A DNA stretch of 64,000 bases from assembly GCA_029339505.1 (NCBI GenBank), contig JAQISU010000114.1, positions 5,444,001 to 5,508,000 of the forward strand, in the 5' to 3' direction. The stretch's first letter is position 1, and each line of letters opens with the position of its first letter. Below, piece after piece: positions 43,180 to 56,799 of the stretch. The stretch comes from Unio delphinus. Its lineage: Eukaryota; Mollusca; Bivalvia; Unionida; Unionidae. The position numbers were made by a program, and so were the translations under genes. The notes under the pieces are model-generated. The model saw only the letters and a list, made by a program, of their open reading frames with translations, was not told where the DNA came from and searched no databases.

Positions 43180-46100
43180 TAAAAAAAAATATATACATGC
43201 AAGAAAGAGAACTTCTTAATAGTGTTTGGACACTATTATAATTTTAGTCATCAGCTTACTGAAGATACTCTTCAAAGTTGGAAAAACCATTGTAAACAAT
43301 TATATTTAAATGATACATTTCCTAAAAAATTAACAATCATATAATTTTAACTTCTTGCAACACATATAGGGCAGAAGAATGTGCGTTCGTTTATGTGAGT
43401 TGAAGTTTACGTCACGTGTCATGAAACAGAGAAATATTTATCACAGGTTCGATGTTACCTGCTTTAGTACGTGAAATGAGTAAGGACCACGGTTTGTTGT
43501 GCCTTATAGGTAATAAATATATATTTCAATTATTGTATTGATAATTCTGAACTTAGTATTTAACAAATTTACTTTTTTAGTATGATTGGAAGCATGCATT
43601 CGCTTGTGGCCATATGACGAACACATTCTTCCAATTTTCTAAATTTCTAGGACATGTGTTGATGCCTTGTTTCATAAATAACAGAATTTCGTTTGCTTGC
43701 ACTGTTTTGTAACAAGTCGATAATATAGGTTTTCAGGGCACATATCTGCGTGAGAAAGAAAATGTCCTTTCATCTGCGTCCTCTTTCTTCCTAAGTGATG
43801 GCCGTCTGCAAACTTTGAGCATGAAACTTGCAAAAAGATAATCAAAACTCAGCAAAGAGCATTAGTTGTTAAGTAAAATAACCTTGGTCATTAACATTTT
43901 GACACAACAATCACTATTCCTTAAATACAGATGCTCTATAACTCCATGTTAATGTGCCTGGTATTAAAACTATGATGTAAACTCCATATTATGTTTTTTT
44001 TTCAGTTCTAGCGACCTTCAACTATGATAAACATACTTTCGTCTTCCTCAGTAAACCTTGACGGTGGTATATGGTTGAGAATTATTTCATCTTGGTGCAG
44101 ATAATGTGTCTTCTTCCAGTCACTGTGACATTTTACCTTGCGCTTCGAACGTGATTTCCATTTTCAACACCTAACGTGAATGCAAATCCACAATGTGTGG
44201 TTTAACTCTGTGATGCAGTAACTAGACCTAACGTACCTGATCATAGTGATTATGACCAATGACACCAACATCGGTTATGGTTTTCTCCAATGTTTCATCG
44301 AGTAACGAGATGTGAAACTAAAGTTACTTTGCTGAAACAGTTTTTATCTTTTCTATCAAAATGACTTTGATCTTTGACTTTTATTTGCTTTAGAATGTAG
44401 ATGATTATTCCTTACAGTAAGTTTATTAGTTTCATTATTCAATCTACTAATTGAGTGATAATAAATGTATAACGTCAGTGTACTTCGATTGTTGCTCTTT
44501 CACCAGGTTTATAGGCAGCCATATCTAGTATATCACGTGCCGAAAAATTGCGTCAAACATCATAACATCATCAATTAAATGCCACTGTGAGATAGTGATT
44601 ATTAAATGATCAGACTATGTTGAACTAAACCCATAATTATGGTAATCATCGTTCCGTAGGATTGTCATTATACATCGATGATTTGTCACACTGAATGTTG
44701 CAACATTGCTGTTCGTTTTTTGGGGGGTAAAAATGAATAATACTTACTAAAGCGGTCATTCCCGGGACTCATACTGGTATTCATATTAAGACAGTTGACC
44801 CAATGGACCAATTAGAAACGTATATCTGTAATTTAAAAAAATAGATGTCTATTTCTTTGACGTTAATTTACAAAGTTCCAGCATGGTTTAAAAAGATCAA
44901 GCTTAATCTCTAATGTATCCTACTGCGACATCTGTTTCTAAACGATTCAAAGTGCAAACATCGAATCTATATATCAAGCTATAAATCAATCAGACACACG
45001 ACCTATGAAATTAGCAATATCTTCTAACACATATTTTAGGCCCACGTGTTGTTTAAATATCATAATAACATTGTCATGACGAGTTTCAGCTGGGGCTAGA
45101 ATATTTAAATATCGTATCTGTTAAATATATGTACATTACATGATCTTATCTTCATATAACATCATGCCCAAATTAATGCAAATAAACACTTTTTAGTTTC
45201 CAAAATTGCAATTTTTCGTCATATTTAGTCACTTTGAACAGTATTTTGAATTTTAGGCTAGATCATTTATGTAAAACATACAATAATTAAAATCTAAAAC
45301 AACTGTCCACTGTTTTGGTATTTCATAGGCCATACAGTTACTACCAGGACACAATTCCTTTGTCAACCTACTTAGTCCATATCAAGCAGCCTAGATTAGG
45401 TTTGCAACGCCATTTCCATTACATGCTTGAAATTAAGCTCAGTGGACCAATCAAAACTTCTATATCGCTATATACAAATATTGCTGGAAACCCAAGAGTG
45501 AGTTACATTATTCTCATTGCACTCTTGCATGATATTATGCTAACACCATCTTTTAACCAATTTCCGTTTAATATGAATTAAAATGACTTGTTTTTCGAAA
45601 AATAAACATTTCTCAAAACTTTCTTTTATTTCTTTATATTGGCATCATAAATAGTTTTCATACTGAAACATTAATGCAAATGAGGTGCATGTAATCAAGG
45701 ACATAATCGGGAGAGATTTTGAATGTCTTGTAAAGCTGTTGTAGCCTATATCCGTTCCACCACCCCACCCACCACTCTAGAATCTTGAAATGACGTCTAT
45801 GAGTGTAATCTTTCCAGTTTACTAGGATGAGCGCTGGTAAAGTAAGGGATGATGGTATTTTGCAATAGTAAAATTATCTAGTATAATTGTATGGTCTTTT
45901 GAGAATTTTCTGCCTGGTTATTGTTTATATATAGATATATGGAGAACAGGATATTTATCTTACCACAATAATGTCGTATAGCATCTAAATCTTCTTCAAC
46001 TGTACCTCACATTCCTATCTACCCCGTTCGAAACCCCGTATAACTTATCCTTTTCATGTTTTCTAACTAAGGATATGTTAGGTCGAACATAAATCTAATA

Positions 46101-47335
46101 CGTTTATTTATTTCCTTCAGGGATAATGCCATTCTGCCCTGTTATATTGTTGCATTACAGGTAACCATTAGAATGACACCGTTTGTTTGACCGTCTCGAT
46201 TACCTGTCACATTTTAAAAACATTCAAAGAGCGTGACAAAGGCTGTATGAACAGTCATTCTGATAAATGCAAGGTATGTATTATCTTAGATGTCTCGTCA
46301 AGGCCACCTACTACTTTTACATACTCAGATCCGCCGTTGTACAATGTATTTGGCAGATCAGAGTATATGTCATTTGGCAGAAATAATCAGAAAATTCGAA
46401 ATAATTGCTTTTTATCTCTCGGAGCAATATGTGGGGGTAGGTCATGGGCTGCATTGTGTTGTTTTCAATTTGACCTATACGTGCGTACTTCCAATTTCCA
46501 TTTTGCACTTAAAAGAGAACTATTTGTAGATAATTTATAACATTTGAAACATTTTATTAAGCAGCAAATACTAACTACACACATAAAAAGTAAATATATT
46601 CTTGATTTTATTTAATAACGTTAAAAATAATAAAGATAACATCTTTGACTGTTTAAGTGAAGAATGGTGTGTTATTTTTGTTGTTGTTTAATAAGAGCAT
46701 TATAGGACAAGCAGAATTTACGCAAGAGAAATAACAGTTCATCGTATTAGCCTCATTGTACTAAATCGTATCCCATAGTGAACGTATGCAAACACCATTA
46801 ACATAAATATTCAATTACGCCGAAATTCATGAATAATCATGTTCGAACCTATACTTACAAGTCTTAACACTTCCTTGAAGACAGCTATATAGAGACTATT
46901 TTATGAGTCTGAGCATGTTCTGAATTTACAAATATTTTGAAACATTTTTAATTATACAAAAATGACTCAAATACTATTTTCAGTAATGAGGTTTCCAAAG
47001 ATTATTTACTAGTATTATTTTTTCATTACCAATCATTCCTGACCAGCAAAACCGACATATAGTCCTTTATTTTAACCCATTTCTAGTTTGGTTCCAGTTT
47101 TTAATTATTAATAATACGGCCAGTCTTTACAGTTACATTACAAAAAGTATAGCGGCAGCGGTTAGCGTTCTCTGTAAAAAGTAGTGATTGTCGCACTTTA
47201 TCCGTTACCCAGTGATCCTTGACGATGTTGCTTTATGCCGCTCAATTGCAAGCTGGTAACCGATCCTACTCTCACAACCAGTTCGTAGTATCACATGTAT
47301 GCAATTTGAGTCTTTCTGAAATGAACGAAAATAAA
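43180..47335. other. Unit 3 body (probable intron 1), no gene seen
   Basis: It aligns with 13540-16960 and 28625-32215. It contains about 260 bp (roughly 43720-44150) that I could not place in the other units. Confidence 0.45.
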
Positions 47336-47344
47336 CACACTTAC

Positions 47345-47455
47345 CTTAACTCCGTATTTCACCAATATGCTTCGTCTACCTGCTTATTAAAGTTCTGTGT
47401 GATCAACAACGTTGACCAGGAAGAGGCCAGCAAAGTCGGGCACGAGACCGTCTTT
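47345..47455 (-). other. Candidate 5' noncoding exon of gene copy 3
   Basis: The donor AAG|GTAAGTG is conserved with units 1 and 2 although neighbouring sequence has drifted, which favours a functional splice site. Confidence 0.35.
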
Positions 47456-47999
47456 AAGTCATTGTTTTATTATTATTTATTAATTTTCATTGTAGCTTGG
47501 TTAATATTCAGGTGTAATTTTTTTTAATTTTTTTTTTTGTTTCGTTTTATTATGTGGTGTGTGTCTTTTCTTCTACAAGCACATAAGGAAGAACACACAA
47601 TAATGTCATCTAATATATCTATTCTACCTTTCTTGTACCTCCGAGTTGTTACTCGTCATTTAAAAATAAAGTGGTTTATTTATCGGCTTTATACAGGCAA
47701 TACTTGGAATAAGCTGCAGTCAAATTAAATATTGACATCCAATATGATTAATACTTCTGACTTATTTCGTGACTTTTTACTAGAACCAAAGGAATCTAAG
47801 ATTCTTTGCTGTCATGGTGTGCGACATTCATGAATGATATTAGATATTTAATTCACCAAATGTCGGCATTGCGTCTTTTGAAAAGTAAATACAGTGCGGG
47901 ATCACCAAATGGTCAGAATAGGGACCGGCTTATGAGCCCCAGCCCTGTCAAGGGCTTCGCGATAAATGATCAAAATAATATTGATAGAAGATAATTTTC

Positions 48000-49469
48000 T
48001 AGGGGGTGGGTGGGCGAAAATGTTGACTGCCTAAGTGCCTCCACAGCGTTTAGTCTAGAAAAAGAGAGCAGTCTGATAAAAAATACCAGCAAAAACTCAT
48101 TCCGAATTGTAAAAGACCTCACTAGACAGAAGCAATTAGGCGTTAGTACCATTCAAGACGAAAATGGAAAATGCCTCCTAGACCCGAGAAACACATCAGA
48201 AAGGCGGACTGAGTATTGTAAACAAAACTCTAAAACCATCAGTCCATATGAGACCCAAACGATATTAAAGTTCCATAATCCACAAATGATAATGGTTTCC
48301 CCATTATTAAAAAAAAAAGGTGGAGTCAATAAGGGCACTGAAGAATGGGAAGGCAGCTGGGGTAGACAACATCCCAGATGAACTTATCAAGAATGAAGAC
48401 GGGAAAGGGGATCATTGATAGAGCTACTAACAAAACACTGCAACTTGATCTGACGAACATGTGAATGGCCAACACACTGGACCCAGTCACTGATTATAAA
48501 ACTTCCCTAAAAAAGGCATTATCCATCTTTGCCAAACTTACAGAACTATCAGTTTAATCAGTCATGCTAGTAAGGTGATGATGAAGATCATGTTGAACAG
48601 AATGAAACCAAAAGCAAAATAAATAATCGCTGAATAACAGGCAGGGTTCAGGAGTGACAGAAGCACAACAGAACAAATATTCAATCCCAGGGTTTTGTGT
48701 GAAAAGTACTCGCAACATCAACAAGACATCGTGCCACATTAATGAATAACCTGGAAAAAACATCTTCCAAATTTGACATAGAGATAACCGCTGAGAAAAA
48801 AAAAACTGATGACAAATAGTAGCAAACCAATCTCAGCCATTTTTCAAGTCAGAAACCAGGAATTATAAAATATGAGACAGTCCAAATATATTGGTTCCAT
48901 AGTCACCGAAGAAGGATCAAGAGCAGACATTTTATTATGATCATCACAAAATAAATCATCTAAGACCCATCTGGAGAGAAAATATATATGTCTGAAAACT
49001 AAAATCAGACTACTGAGAACACTAATCATCTCAATATGTTTGTATTGTCGTGAGGCCTGGCCCCTCACGGCATGATTACAACGAAGAATCTAAGCACTTG
49101 AAATTAGATGATACAGAAGCATCCTTGACATCTCTTATATATACCACATCAGAAAAGAAGAAGTGCGTAATACCATAAGGCACAAAGTATCCCCATAGAA
49201 AGACTTCACCATCGTTATCAAAGGGAAATCTGACATGGTATGGCCATATCACTAAAGCCAATATTATATCCACAACTGTACTGAAGGGCAGTGTCCAGGG
49301 TGGCAGAAGTAGAGGTAGGAGGAGAATAAAGTGGACTGAGAACATCACAGAATGGACCAGGACAAGTTTTGCGGTGACAAAGGTATTGGCACATAATCGA
49401 TACAAATGAAGGGAACTGCTCTGATGTTCAGCAGCATACTGTATCGATGACAACAATAAGTCATGAGAC

Positions 49470-49499
<30 letters not shown>
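48000..49499 (+). mobile_element. RTE-like LINE relic (unit 3), longest copy
   Basis: Besides the RT pieces shared with units 1 and 2 (KEFQIV-like start near 48090, WAGVDNIPDELIKN-like near 48360), it keeps about 300 bp more C-terminal sequence (YIGSIVTEEGSRADIL near 48885, IRLLRTLIISICLY near 49005, then GRGRRRIKWTENITEWT near 49310). It ends in (ATG)n at 49469-49499. Stops are frequent and there is no intact frame. Confidence 0.75.
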
Positions 49500-51557
<2,058 letters not shown>

Positions 51558-51814
51558 TGAATGTCTATATGTCTTTATGTATATTTCAGTCAAATTATAA
51601 AAGTGCATACTACTTTGTATTTTTTTTAAGTTAAGGACAATCATTCCTAGCAGCAGAGGAGGGAATCGGGCAGCTTTATACAAGCGTCCATTTGTCAAAC
51701 CAAGGCTTCCTCCAAAATCGTAAAACAAAAGTTTCCTTTGGGGACGCAAGGTCGTTGTCGCACCCCTTCTGCTGCTACGAGGTAAAAAATCTTTTCCACG
51801 ATTTCACAAACAGA

Positions 51815-52109
51815 CTAATTTGTAAAAACCTCACCTCGTAAATCAATTAGATTATTGGACTGGTCAGTGAGTTTAAAATTTATTCTCGTTAACGAATTAT
51901 TATGACATCGCATATAGACTGGATTAGTTGAATCCTCAATAATTAAAAACCCTGGAGGAGCTGTTGGTGAAAAAATGACTGTAAAATATATCCCTGGCTT
52001 GATTTGATCTTTCGAGATTTATTTGATAACTTTCTTCGATAACATCACATACTAAATTCAATGCAATCACCGAGGATATATTGTCGTTTAGAGGAACGAT
52101 ATAATTGGG
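51815..52109 (-). pseudogene. Cluster frame H: structural-like protein, C-terminal half
   Basis: Open from NYIVPLNDNISSVIALNLVC through a +1 frame change near 52020, then TVIFSPTAPPGFLIIEDST and RINFKLTDQSNNLIDLRGE, with a stop at 51815. The LTDQxxxLIDLRGE ending is, from memory, the typical C-terminus of the family to which frame E looks like the N-terminus. In that family the two halves are contiguous; here they are about 600 bp apart. No start codon is available. Confidence 0.45.
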
Positions 52110-52390
52110 TCATTATTATGTTTGAGGATTGTTGTTGTTTGTTGTTGTATTATTTTTTTCCATGCGTCGTGAATCCTTTTGAAACCATCAGCTATGGCAT
52201 CATTGAGAAATTCTTTCATCTCTGAAATATTATAGCCTGGAAACTTAAATGTGCGAATATCCTCTACGCGTATATTATATTTCGTTGCAAACTCTGTTCT
52301 CGTTTGAGGGTGATCATCACCTAATATAAGTTGAATAATTCGTAAATTATACTCTTCCATATCTGCGATTATTTTATTACATATCTCCAT
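52088..52390 (-). CDS. Cluster frame G: 100-residue hypothetical protein
   Basis: An open frame MEICNKIIADMEEYNLRIIQ... with helical, charged composition and the segment YNISEMKEFLNDAIADGFKR. It ends in a Gln/Thr run and SFL. Not recognised. It separates frame E from the C-terminal structural-like piece and could be an independent small gene or an insertion. Confidence 0.4.
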   Translation of the reverse strand: MEICNKIIADMEEYNLRIIQLILGDDHPQTRTEFATKYNIRVEDIRTFKFPGYNISEMKEFLNDAIADGFKRIHDAWKKIIQQQTTTILKHNNDPIISFL

Positions 52391-52429
52391 GTACTTGATG
52401 ATATTCTTTCGGTTGGGAGGAATTATATT

Positions 52430-52600
52430 AAATAATTTTCGTTAAAAGTGTATTTCTATTTTGCTCAAAATCATTATTCATCGCTGCAAACTGTTTAGTA
52501 ATTTCTAGTTCTTTTACTGTTAAATATCCTGTATTATTAGCTTTTGCTTTTGCTCTTAAACGATTAAAATGATAGATGTTAATTTAGGACGAGGGGGTAG
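52430..52600 (-). pseudogene. Cluster frame F: short remnant
   Basis: In the frame of E, after a second stop, the sequence is open as a lysine/asparagine-rich helix (RLRAKAKANNTGYLTVKELE) to a stop near 52430. There is no plausible ATG. It is probably the tail of a degraded gene. Confidence 0.3.
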
Positions 52601-52703
52601 TAGGGGGAATTAAAAGATAGTGAATGGATGATTGTCTTTTATTATAACCATGATCATCCTCCTTCGTTGAAATATAATCAGAATTTTTTGGTTCTGGTTG
52701 TAT

Positions 52704-53198
52704 TTAATACGATACCTGAGGTAGATTTTCAGGCCATCCTAACGCGGTTCTTATAGAACTCTGATAGATATCTACGGCATATCCGGACGAGTTTATTTCA
52801 ATGGCAGATGATAACGTCGGCTCATCAACTGTTATAGCAATTTTCGATTCTTTTCCAGTAATGGATTTTATTCTGCGTTGTATTTCATTATTGATTTGTT
52901 CGATTTGGTAGGACCCAGATGGTAACGGAACAAAGTTCCAATCTGGAGTACCATCGGGTTTATTCTTACTTGCAAACACCAGGGAATTATTCGGTTGCTT
53001 ACCACCGAAAGGTGCTAATCTAATATTAGGCCAACTGTGATACACTCGTAATTTTGCCAGTGCTATTTCCTCAACTGAAATCGCAGAAGGGAAAGTCACA
53101 CTGAATTTAGGATTTGTTGAGGTTATTGATATCATGCTGGTCTTCATCGGGGTTGTGTTTTCCGCTATTCGTTGAAGTAATTCTTCCGATGTTGCCAT
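52704..53198 (-). CDS. Cluster frame E: structural-like protein, N-terminal half
   Basis: The most convincing frame of the cluster, with start MATSEELLQRIAENTT at 53198 (a start at 53213 is also possible). It is beta-rich. Landmarks are VYHSWPNIRLAP, FVPLPSGSYQIEQINNEIQ, and YAVDIYQSSIRTALGW close to the C-terminus. From memory this layout (PNI, then PTGSYEI-like, then a SIRxxLGF-like segment) is the first half of a family of roughly 300-residue proteins of unknown role, repeated in invertebrate genomes. The frame ends at TAA (52704) soon after LGW, and downstream codons in the same frame stay open for about 40 residues, so the stop may be a disabling mutation. Confidence 0.55.
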   Translation of the reverse strand: MATSEELLQRIAENTTPMKTSMISITSTNPKFSVTFPSAISVEEIALAKLRVYHSWPNIRLAPFGGKQPNNSLVFASKNKPDGTPDWNFVPLPSGSYQIEQINNEIQRRIKSITGKESKIAITVDEPTLSSAIEINSSGYAVDIYQSSIRTALGWPENLPQVSY

Positions 53199-53322
53199 TG
53201 TTATTATACTCATGTTGCTTTTCTAATTTTGACATCGCTGAATCATAGACACGTACCATCGCTGAAAACTCATTATCTGATATTAATGTATCATCGAGTG
53301 ACGACGATATCATCGAGGACAA
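53107..53322 (-). CDS. Cluster frame D: short acidic hypothetical protein
   Basis: 71 codons from MSSMISSSLDDTLI. The middle (SDNEFSAMVRVYDSAMSKLE) looks like a real helix. The last third overlaps the start of the next frame and is Asn-rich. It may be a complete small gene or the N-terminal part of the next one. Function unknown. Confidence 0.35.
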   Translation of the reverse strand: MSSMISSSLDDTLISDNEFSAMVRVYDSAMSKLEKQHEYNNNGNIGRITSTNSGKHNPDEDQHDINNLNKS

Positions 53323-53384
53323 TTGTGAGTTGACACATCATGGAACCTAACTGCGTAGTCTTATAGTTTATGCTGGCTGCATGA

Positions 53385-53668
53385 TTACACTTTTTTTGTT
53401 ATAATCGAAATAATTTCCGCGAGTGTTGTCGCCGCTGATATACAAATTGGAACAGCTATCGTGGCAATTATTGTCACCGAAGATAGTATTATACCGGCTC
53501 CGGTGATTACACCTGATACCAAGTTCACGGTAACATCAACTGCGGTAATTCTTCGTCGGTATTTTTTTTTATTTTTGTTTGATATTCCTCAGTGAATGTT
53601 TTGAGTTTAGTTTGAAATTCTCTGACCTGATCATAGCGATATTGCTGTGATGTTGCCAATGATGACAT
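53385..53668 (-). pseudogene. Cluster frame B/C: basic protein with two hydrophobic segments
   Basis: Starting MSSLATSQQYRYDQ, it runs through a charged helix (FQTKLKTFTEEYQTKI) to a run of nine A (53562-53570). The natural continuation is in the -1 frame: a basic stretch (YRRRIT), then two hydrophobic stretches (LVSGVITGAGIILSSV and TIIATIAVPICISAA), ending at 53385. In the original frame it stops at 53525. Small basic coiled proteins with paired hydrophobic segments are typical of membrane-active or capsid-associated viral proteins. I do not recognise a named family. Confidence 0.5.
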
Positions 53669-53696
53669 TTTATTTATTACAATAGATTTCAAATTG

Positions 53697-54322
53697 CTAG
53701 CAATAAAAACGCTGGCGTTCAATTCGCCAGTGAATTAAATTTAGTTGTTTACTTAAATTCGCTACGAATTCCACATACCATGTTACTGAAACCATATCCA
53801 AAGTATTATCAGTGGATGCTATTGTTAATTGTTTAATTGTTACCTTGTCAATGATCGTTGATATCATCTTGTTAATCCCAGATGAACTCGTTGATGAAAT
53901 ATTAAATAGAGTCGGTTTCACTAGTGTTAATCGATAAATACCTTTGACAGTCGCGCTGATATTTAATATGTTATTTTGTGGTGTCCACGTAAATGATCCG
54001 TATTGGATCGCGTAAACGTTATGTATGATATAGTTTTGTTCGTAAGGGATTTTTATTTTTTCAAGTTTTTCTATCATCTTCGGTAAATCATCCTTGATGA
54101 AATCGTTGGTCGTTTTAATATCCTCACGAATAACACCTAATCGCTGATTAATTGCTGTTATGTCATCGAGTTTTGTGATAATACCAGTGAGATCTATTTT
54201 AACATCATCGGGTTTCGAATTTTTTTACCAAACACTTTATCAATGGAGTCATCAGTCCTGTTAAAGTTTTTACGTAACGTAGTAAATTGAGATACATGAG
54301 TATCATAGTCTGATACGGCCAT
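53697..54322 (-). pseudogene. Cluster frame A: coiled-coil plus beta-rich protein, frame break
   Basis: ATG at 54322 (MAVSDYDTHVSQ) is open to a run of seven A (minus strand; 54220-54226), after which the coding pattern continues in the -1 frame to a stop at 53697, about 207 residues in all. The first 110 residues are heptad-like (LTGIITKLDDITAINQRL, then LPKMIEKLEKI). The rest is beta-rich and polar (YAIQYGSFTWTPQNNILNIS, then VTWYVEFVANL). A coiled stalk followed by a beta domain recalls viral fibres or attachment proteins, but this is only architecture. The first few codons overlap sequence that also reads as LINE on the plus strand, so the true start is uncertain. Confidence 0.5.
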
Positions 54323-54343
54323 CACGAGGACCGATGTTCCAGA

Positions 54344-54580
54344 GTGAAGTTATGTGGCCGATGCCGAGACCACACTCATCATAAAGCTGATTGTAGAGAA
54401 ATTCTCCATTGTGTCAACTGTGGCAAGGAACATCACGCCAGTTCCAAGGATTGTGATACATGGAAAAAGGAGAAGGAAATTCAGAGGGTAAAGTTTGCCT
54501 CGAACATTTCCTACCAAGAGGCCAGAACACTTTTCCATCAAACACATCCCTTCCTGGCCCATCCCACTCCACAGTCGTAA
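54344..54580 (+). pseudogene. LINE ORF1 fragment with CCHC zinc knuckles
   Basis: MKLCGRCRDHTHHKADC... gives CX2CX4HX4C, then CX2CX4HX5C, then the segment VKFASNISYQEARTLF typical of I-like ORF1 proteins. The frame stops at 54580 and the proline/threonine-rich continuation lies in other frames. ORF1 binds the element RNA. Only the C-terminal part remains. Confidence 0.7.
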
Positions 54581-55332
54581 AACACAATCCAAAAAGCACG
54601 AAGGAAGCGCAAACCCAAACGGATCAGCCCGATTCAACCACAAGTGCCTATATCCCGAATTATATGCCACATAAAAGCACAACATCAACTCAGAAAACAT
54701 TTAATAACAATCCACGACCAAAATCACCAAAGCAGAAACAAAACGCACAAACAAAAAAGTAGCAAAAAGGGGTCAGATGACCCCATTAAACAACTTTACA
54801 ACAGGTTTGGAGACTTTGAGGGCATGGAGGCAGAAGAAACTGCCCCATGTACTCAAAGCAGCTCCAAACCTAGTAAAACTAAATATACTCCTGTATTTCC
54901 TCCAGACAAATAACAACACATACTTCCTCCGCGAATAGTCTTACCTAGCTACAGAATCTCCAGCATAACATTATAATGATAGAACACCATCATACAATGG
55001 AATTGTCAAGAACTTAAAGCTAACTACAATGATATTCTTCTGCTTTTAAATGAACACGATCCTGCTGTACTATGTTTACAGGATACATTCCTGAAAGGGA
55101 CAGATACAATTATTTTTAAACACCTTTCCCTGTTTAACGCGTACTGTCAAAACGCTGACAGGGCCTCAGGAGGAGTCTATATTGCTGTGAGCAAGAGTCC
55201 CTCACAGAGTCATTCCTTTAAATACAAATTTACAAGCCATTGATGTAAGTGTCACTCTACCTCGAGTGATTACTTTTTGTTCCATTTAATTACCATCAAA
55301 TACCAACCTATTACAAAAGGAATTAGACAATC

Positions 55333-55569
55333 TTGTTGAAACAACTTTCCGCGAATTTCGTTTTACTCGGAGATTTTAATACCAATAACATTGTATGGGG
55401 ATCAAATCACATAAACGACATAGGCCATAAAGTAGAAGATTTCATTTCTAGACACGATCTGTGTCTATATAACAATAACTCACCAACATATTTACACGCA
55501 GGAACGGGTACGTACACATGCATAGATTTGACAATTTGCTCTCCTTCACTGCTTTTGGACTATGAATGA
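55333..55569 (+). pseudogene. LINE endonuclease fragment
   Basis: It contains FVLLGDFNTNNIVWGSN and GTGTYTCIDLTICSPSL, the middle and late motifs of an AP-type endonuclease. The upstream motif reads CLQDTFLKG near 55060, with D in the place usually taken by catalytic E. A TGA at about 55567 interrupts just before the SDH motif. Confidence 0.65.
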
Positions 55570-56799
55570 AACGTCGCTGATGACCTTCACAGCAGTGATC
55601 ACTTTCCAATCACACTTGAAAATAACTCTAAAATTGATTACACAATTCCACAATGAAATATAAAGAATGGCGACTGGTCCATGTTTGAAACACTGTGTAA
55701 AACTAGACTAAATAATTATACAGTATTCAACGCTATTAATCCCATATAGCATTTTACCTCAGTTCTAATTTCAATTGCAGATGAATCTATTCCCAAGTCC
55801 TCAACGAACAGTAAGAGATCGCAAAAGCCTTGGGTAACCAAGGAATGCAAAGAAGCCATTAGACAACGCCGAGAAGCATTAAGAACATTCAACAATCGTC
55901 CAATGCCCGAGAATTTCAACAAATATCGTATTGCCCGGACTAATACTCGACGCACAATCAAAGAATGTAAACGTGCATCCTGGTAGAAATCTATTTCTTT
56001 TTTAAACTCTCGTTCGTCAATGAAACAAGTTTGGGATATCATTCGAAAAATAAATGGAAAGAGGAAACGAAATTCTATTCGACACCTGACAACAAGCAAT
56101 AGCAATTTCAGTTCGAACTGTGACATAGCAAATATTCTTGTCGATAGTTTTTCGAAAAACTCATCATCTAATTATTAAGATGCTTTTAGAAGATTAAAAT
56201 CTCAAAAAAAATTTACATCGAACAACAATGAAAACTATAACCAGCTGTTTTCTTTATTGGAGCTTAGGGAGGCATTAGACAAGGCCCATGATACATCCGC
56301 TGGGCATGACGAAGTACATTACTTGTTCTTGAAACACCTCCCAGAATCTTCTCTAACATTACTTCTTTAAATCATTAATTATTTATGGATTGCTGGTAAT
56401 ATACCTAAGAGCTGGAAAGAAGCAACAGTGATACCGAGTCCCAAACCAGGCAACGATAACAAAGATCCTAACAGCTATCGGCCCATTGCACTGACAAGCT
56501 GCATATGCAAAACAATGGAACGAATGATTAACTCTCCGCTTGTATGATACTTGGAAAGTAACAATTTAATATTTCCTTTCCAAAGTGGCTTCCGTTCTAG
56601 TCTGGATAGACTGGAAACATTTATTCGCGATGCATTTATCAAGAAAGAACATTAAGTAACAGTCTTCTTTTATTTAGAAAAGGCTTATGACACAACATGG
56701 AAGTACGGGATACTAAATGACCTTTACGATCTGGGTCTAAAAGGCCGTCTGCCCTCTTTCATCTCCAATTTTCTTTCCGACAGAGAATTCAAAGTACGA

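Larger units (their letters stand above)
51640..54322 (-). mobile_element. Decayed virus-like or large-transposon-like gene cluster
   Basis: At least five closely packed short frames lie on one strand with gaps of 0-60 bp or overlaps, and with no introns, unlike anything else in the window. Order on the minus strand: coiled-coil plus beta-rich protein, basic protein with two hydrophobic segments, short acidic frame, structural-like N-terminal half, unknown 100-residue protein, structural-like C-terminal half. Frame breaks and two or more stops show decay. The right edge abuts a LINE and the left edge is near (AT)n. From memory, the structural-like pieces resemble uncharacterised proteins repeated in cnidarian and mollusc genomes. 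No capsid, polymerase, integrase or packaging ATPase can be identified, so the class (Polinton/adintovirus-like or other) stays open. Confidence 0.55.

Noticed and set aside
55716..56126. 136-codon minus-strand frame
   Set aside because: It is antisense to the LINE endonuclease-RT linker, whose plus strand reads as LINE coding sequence.
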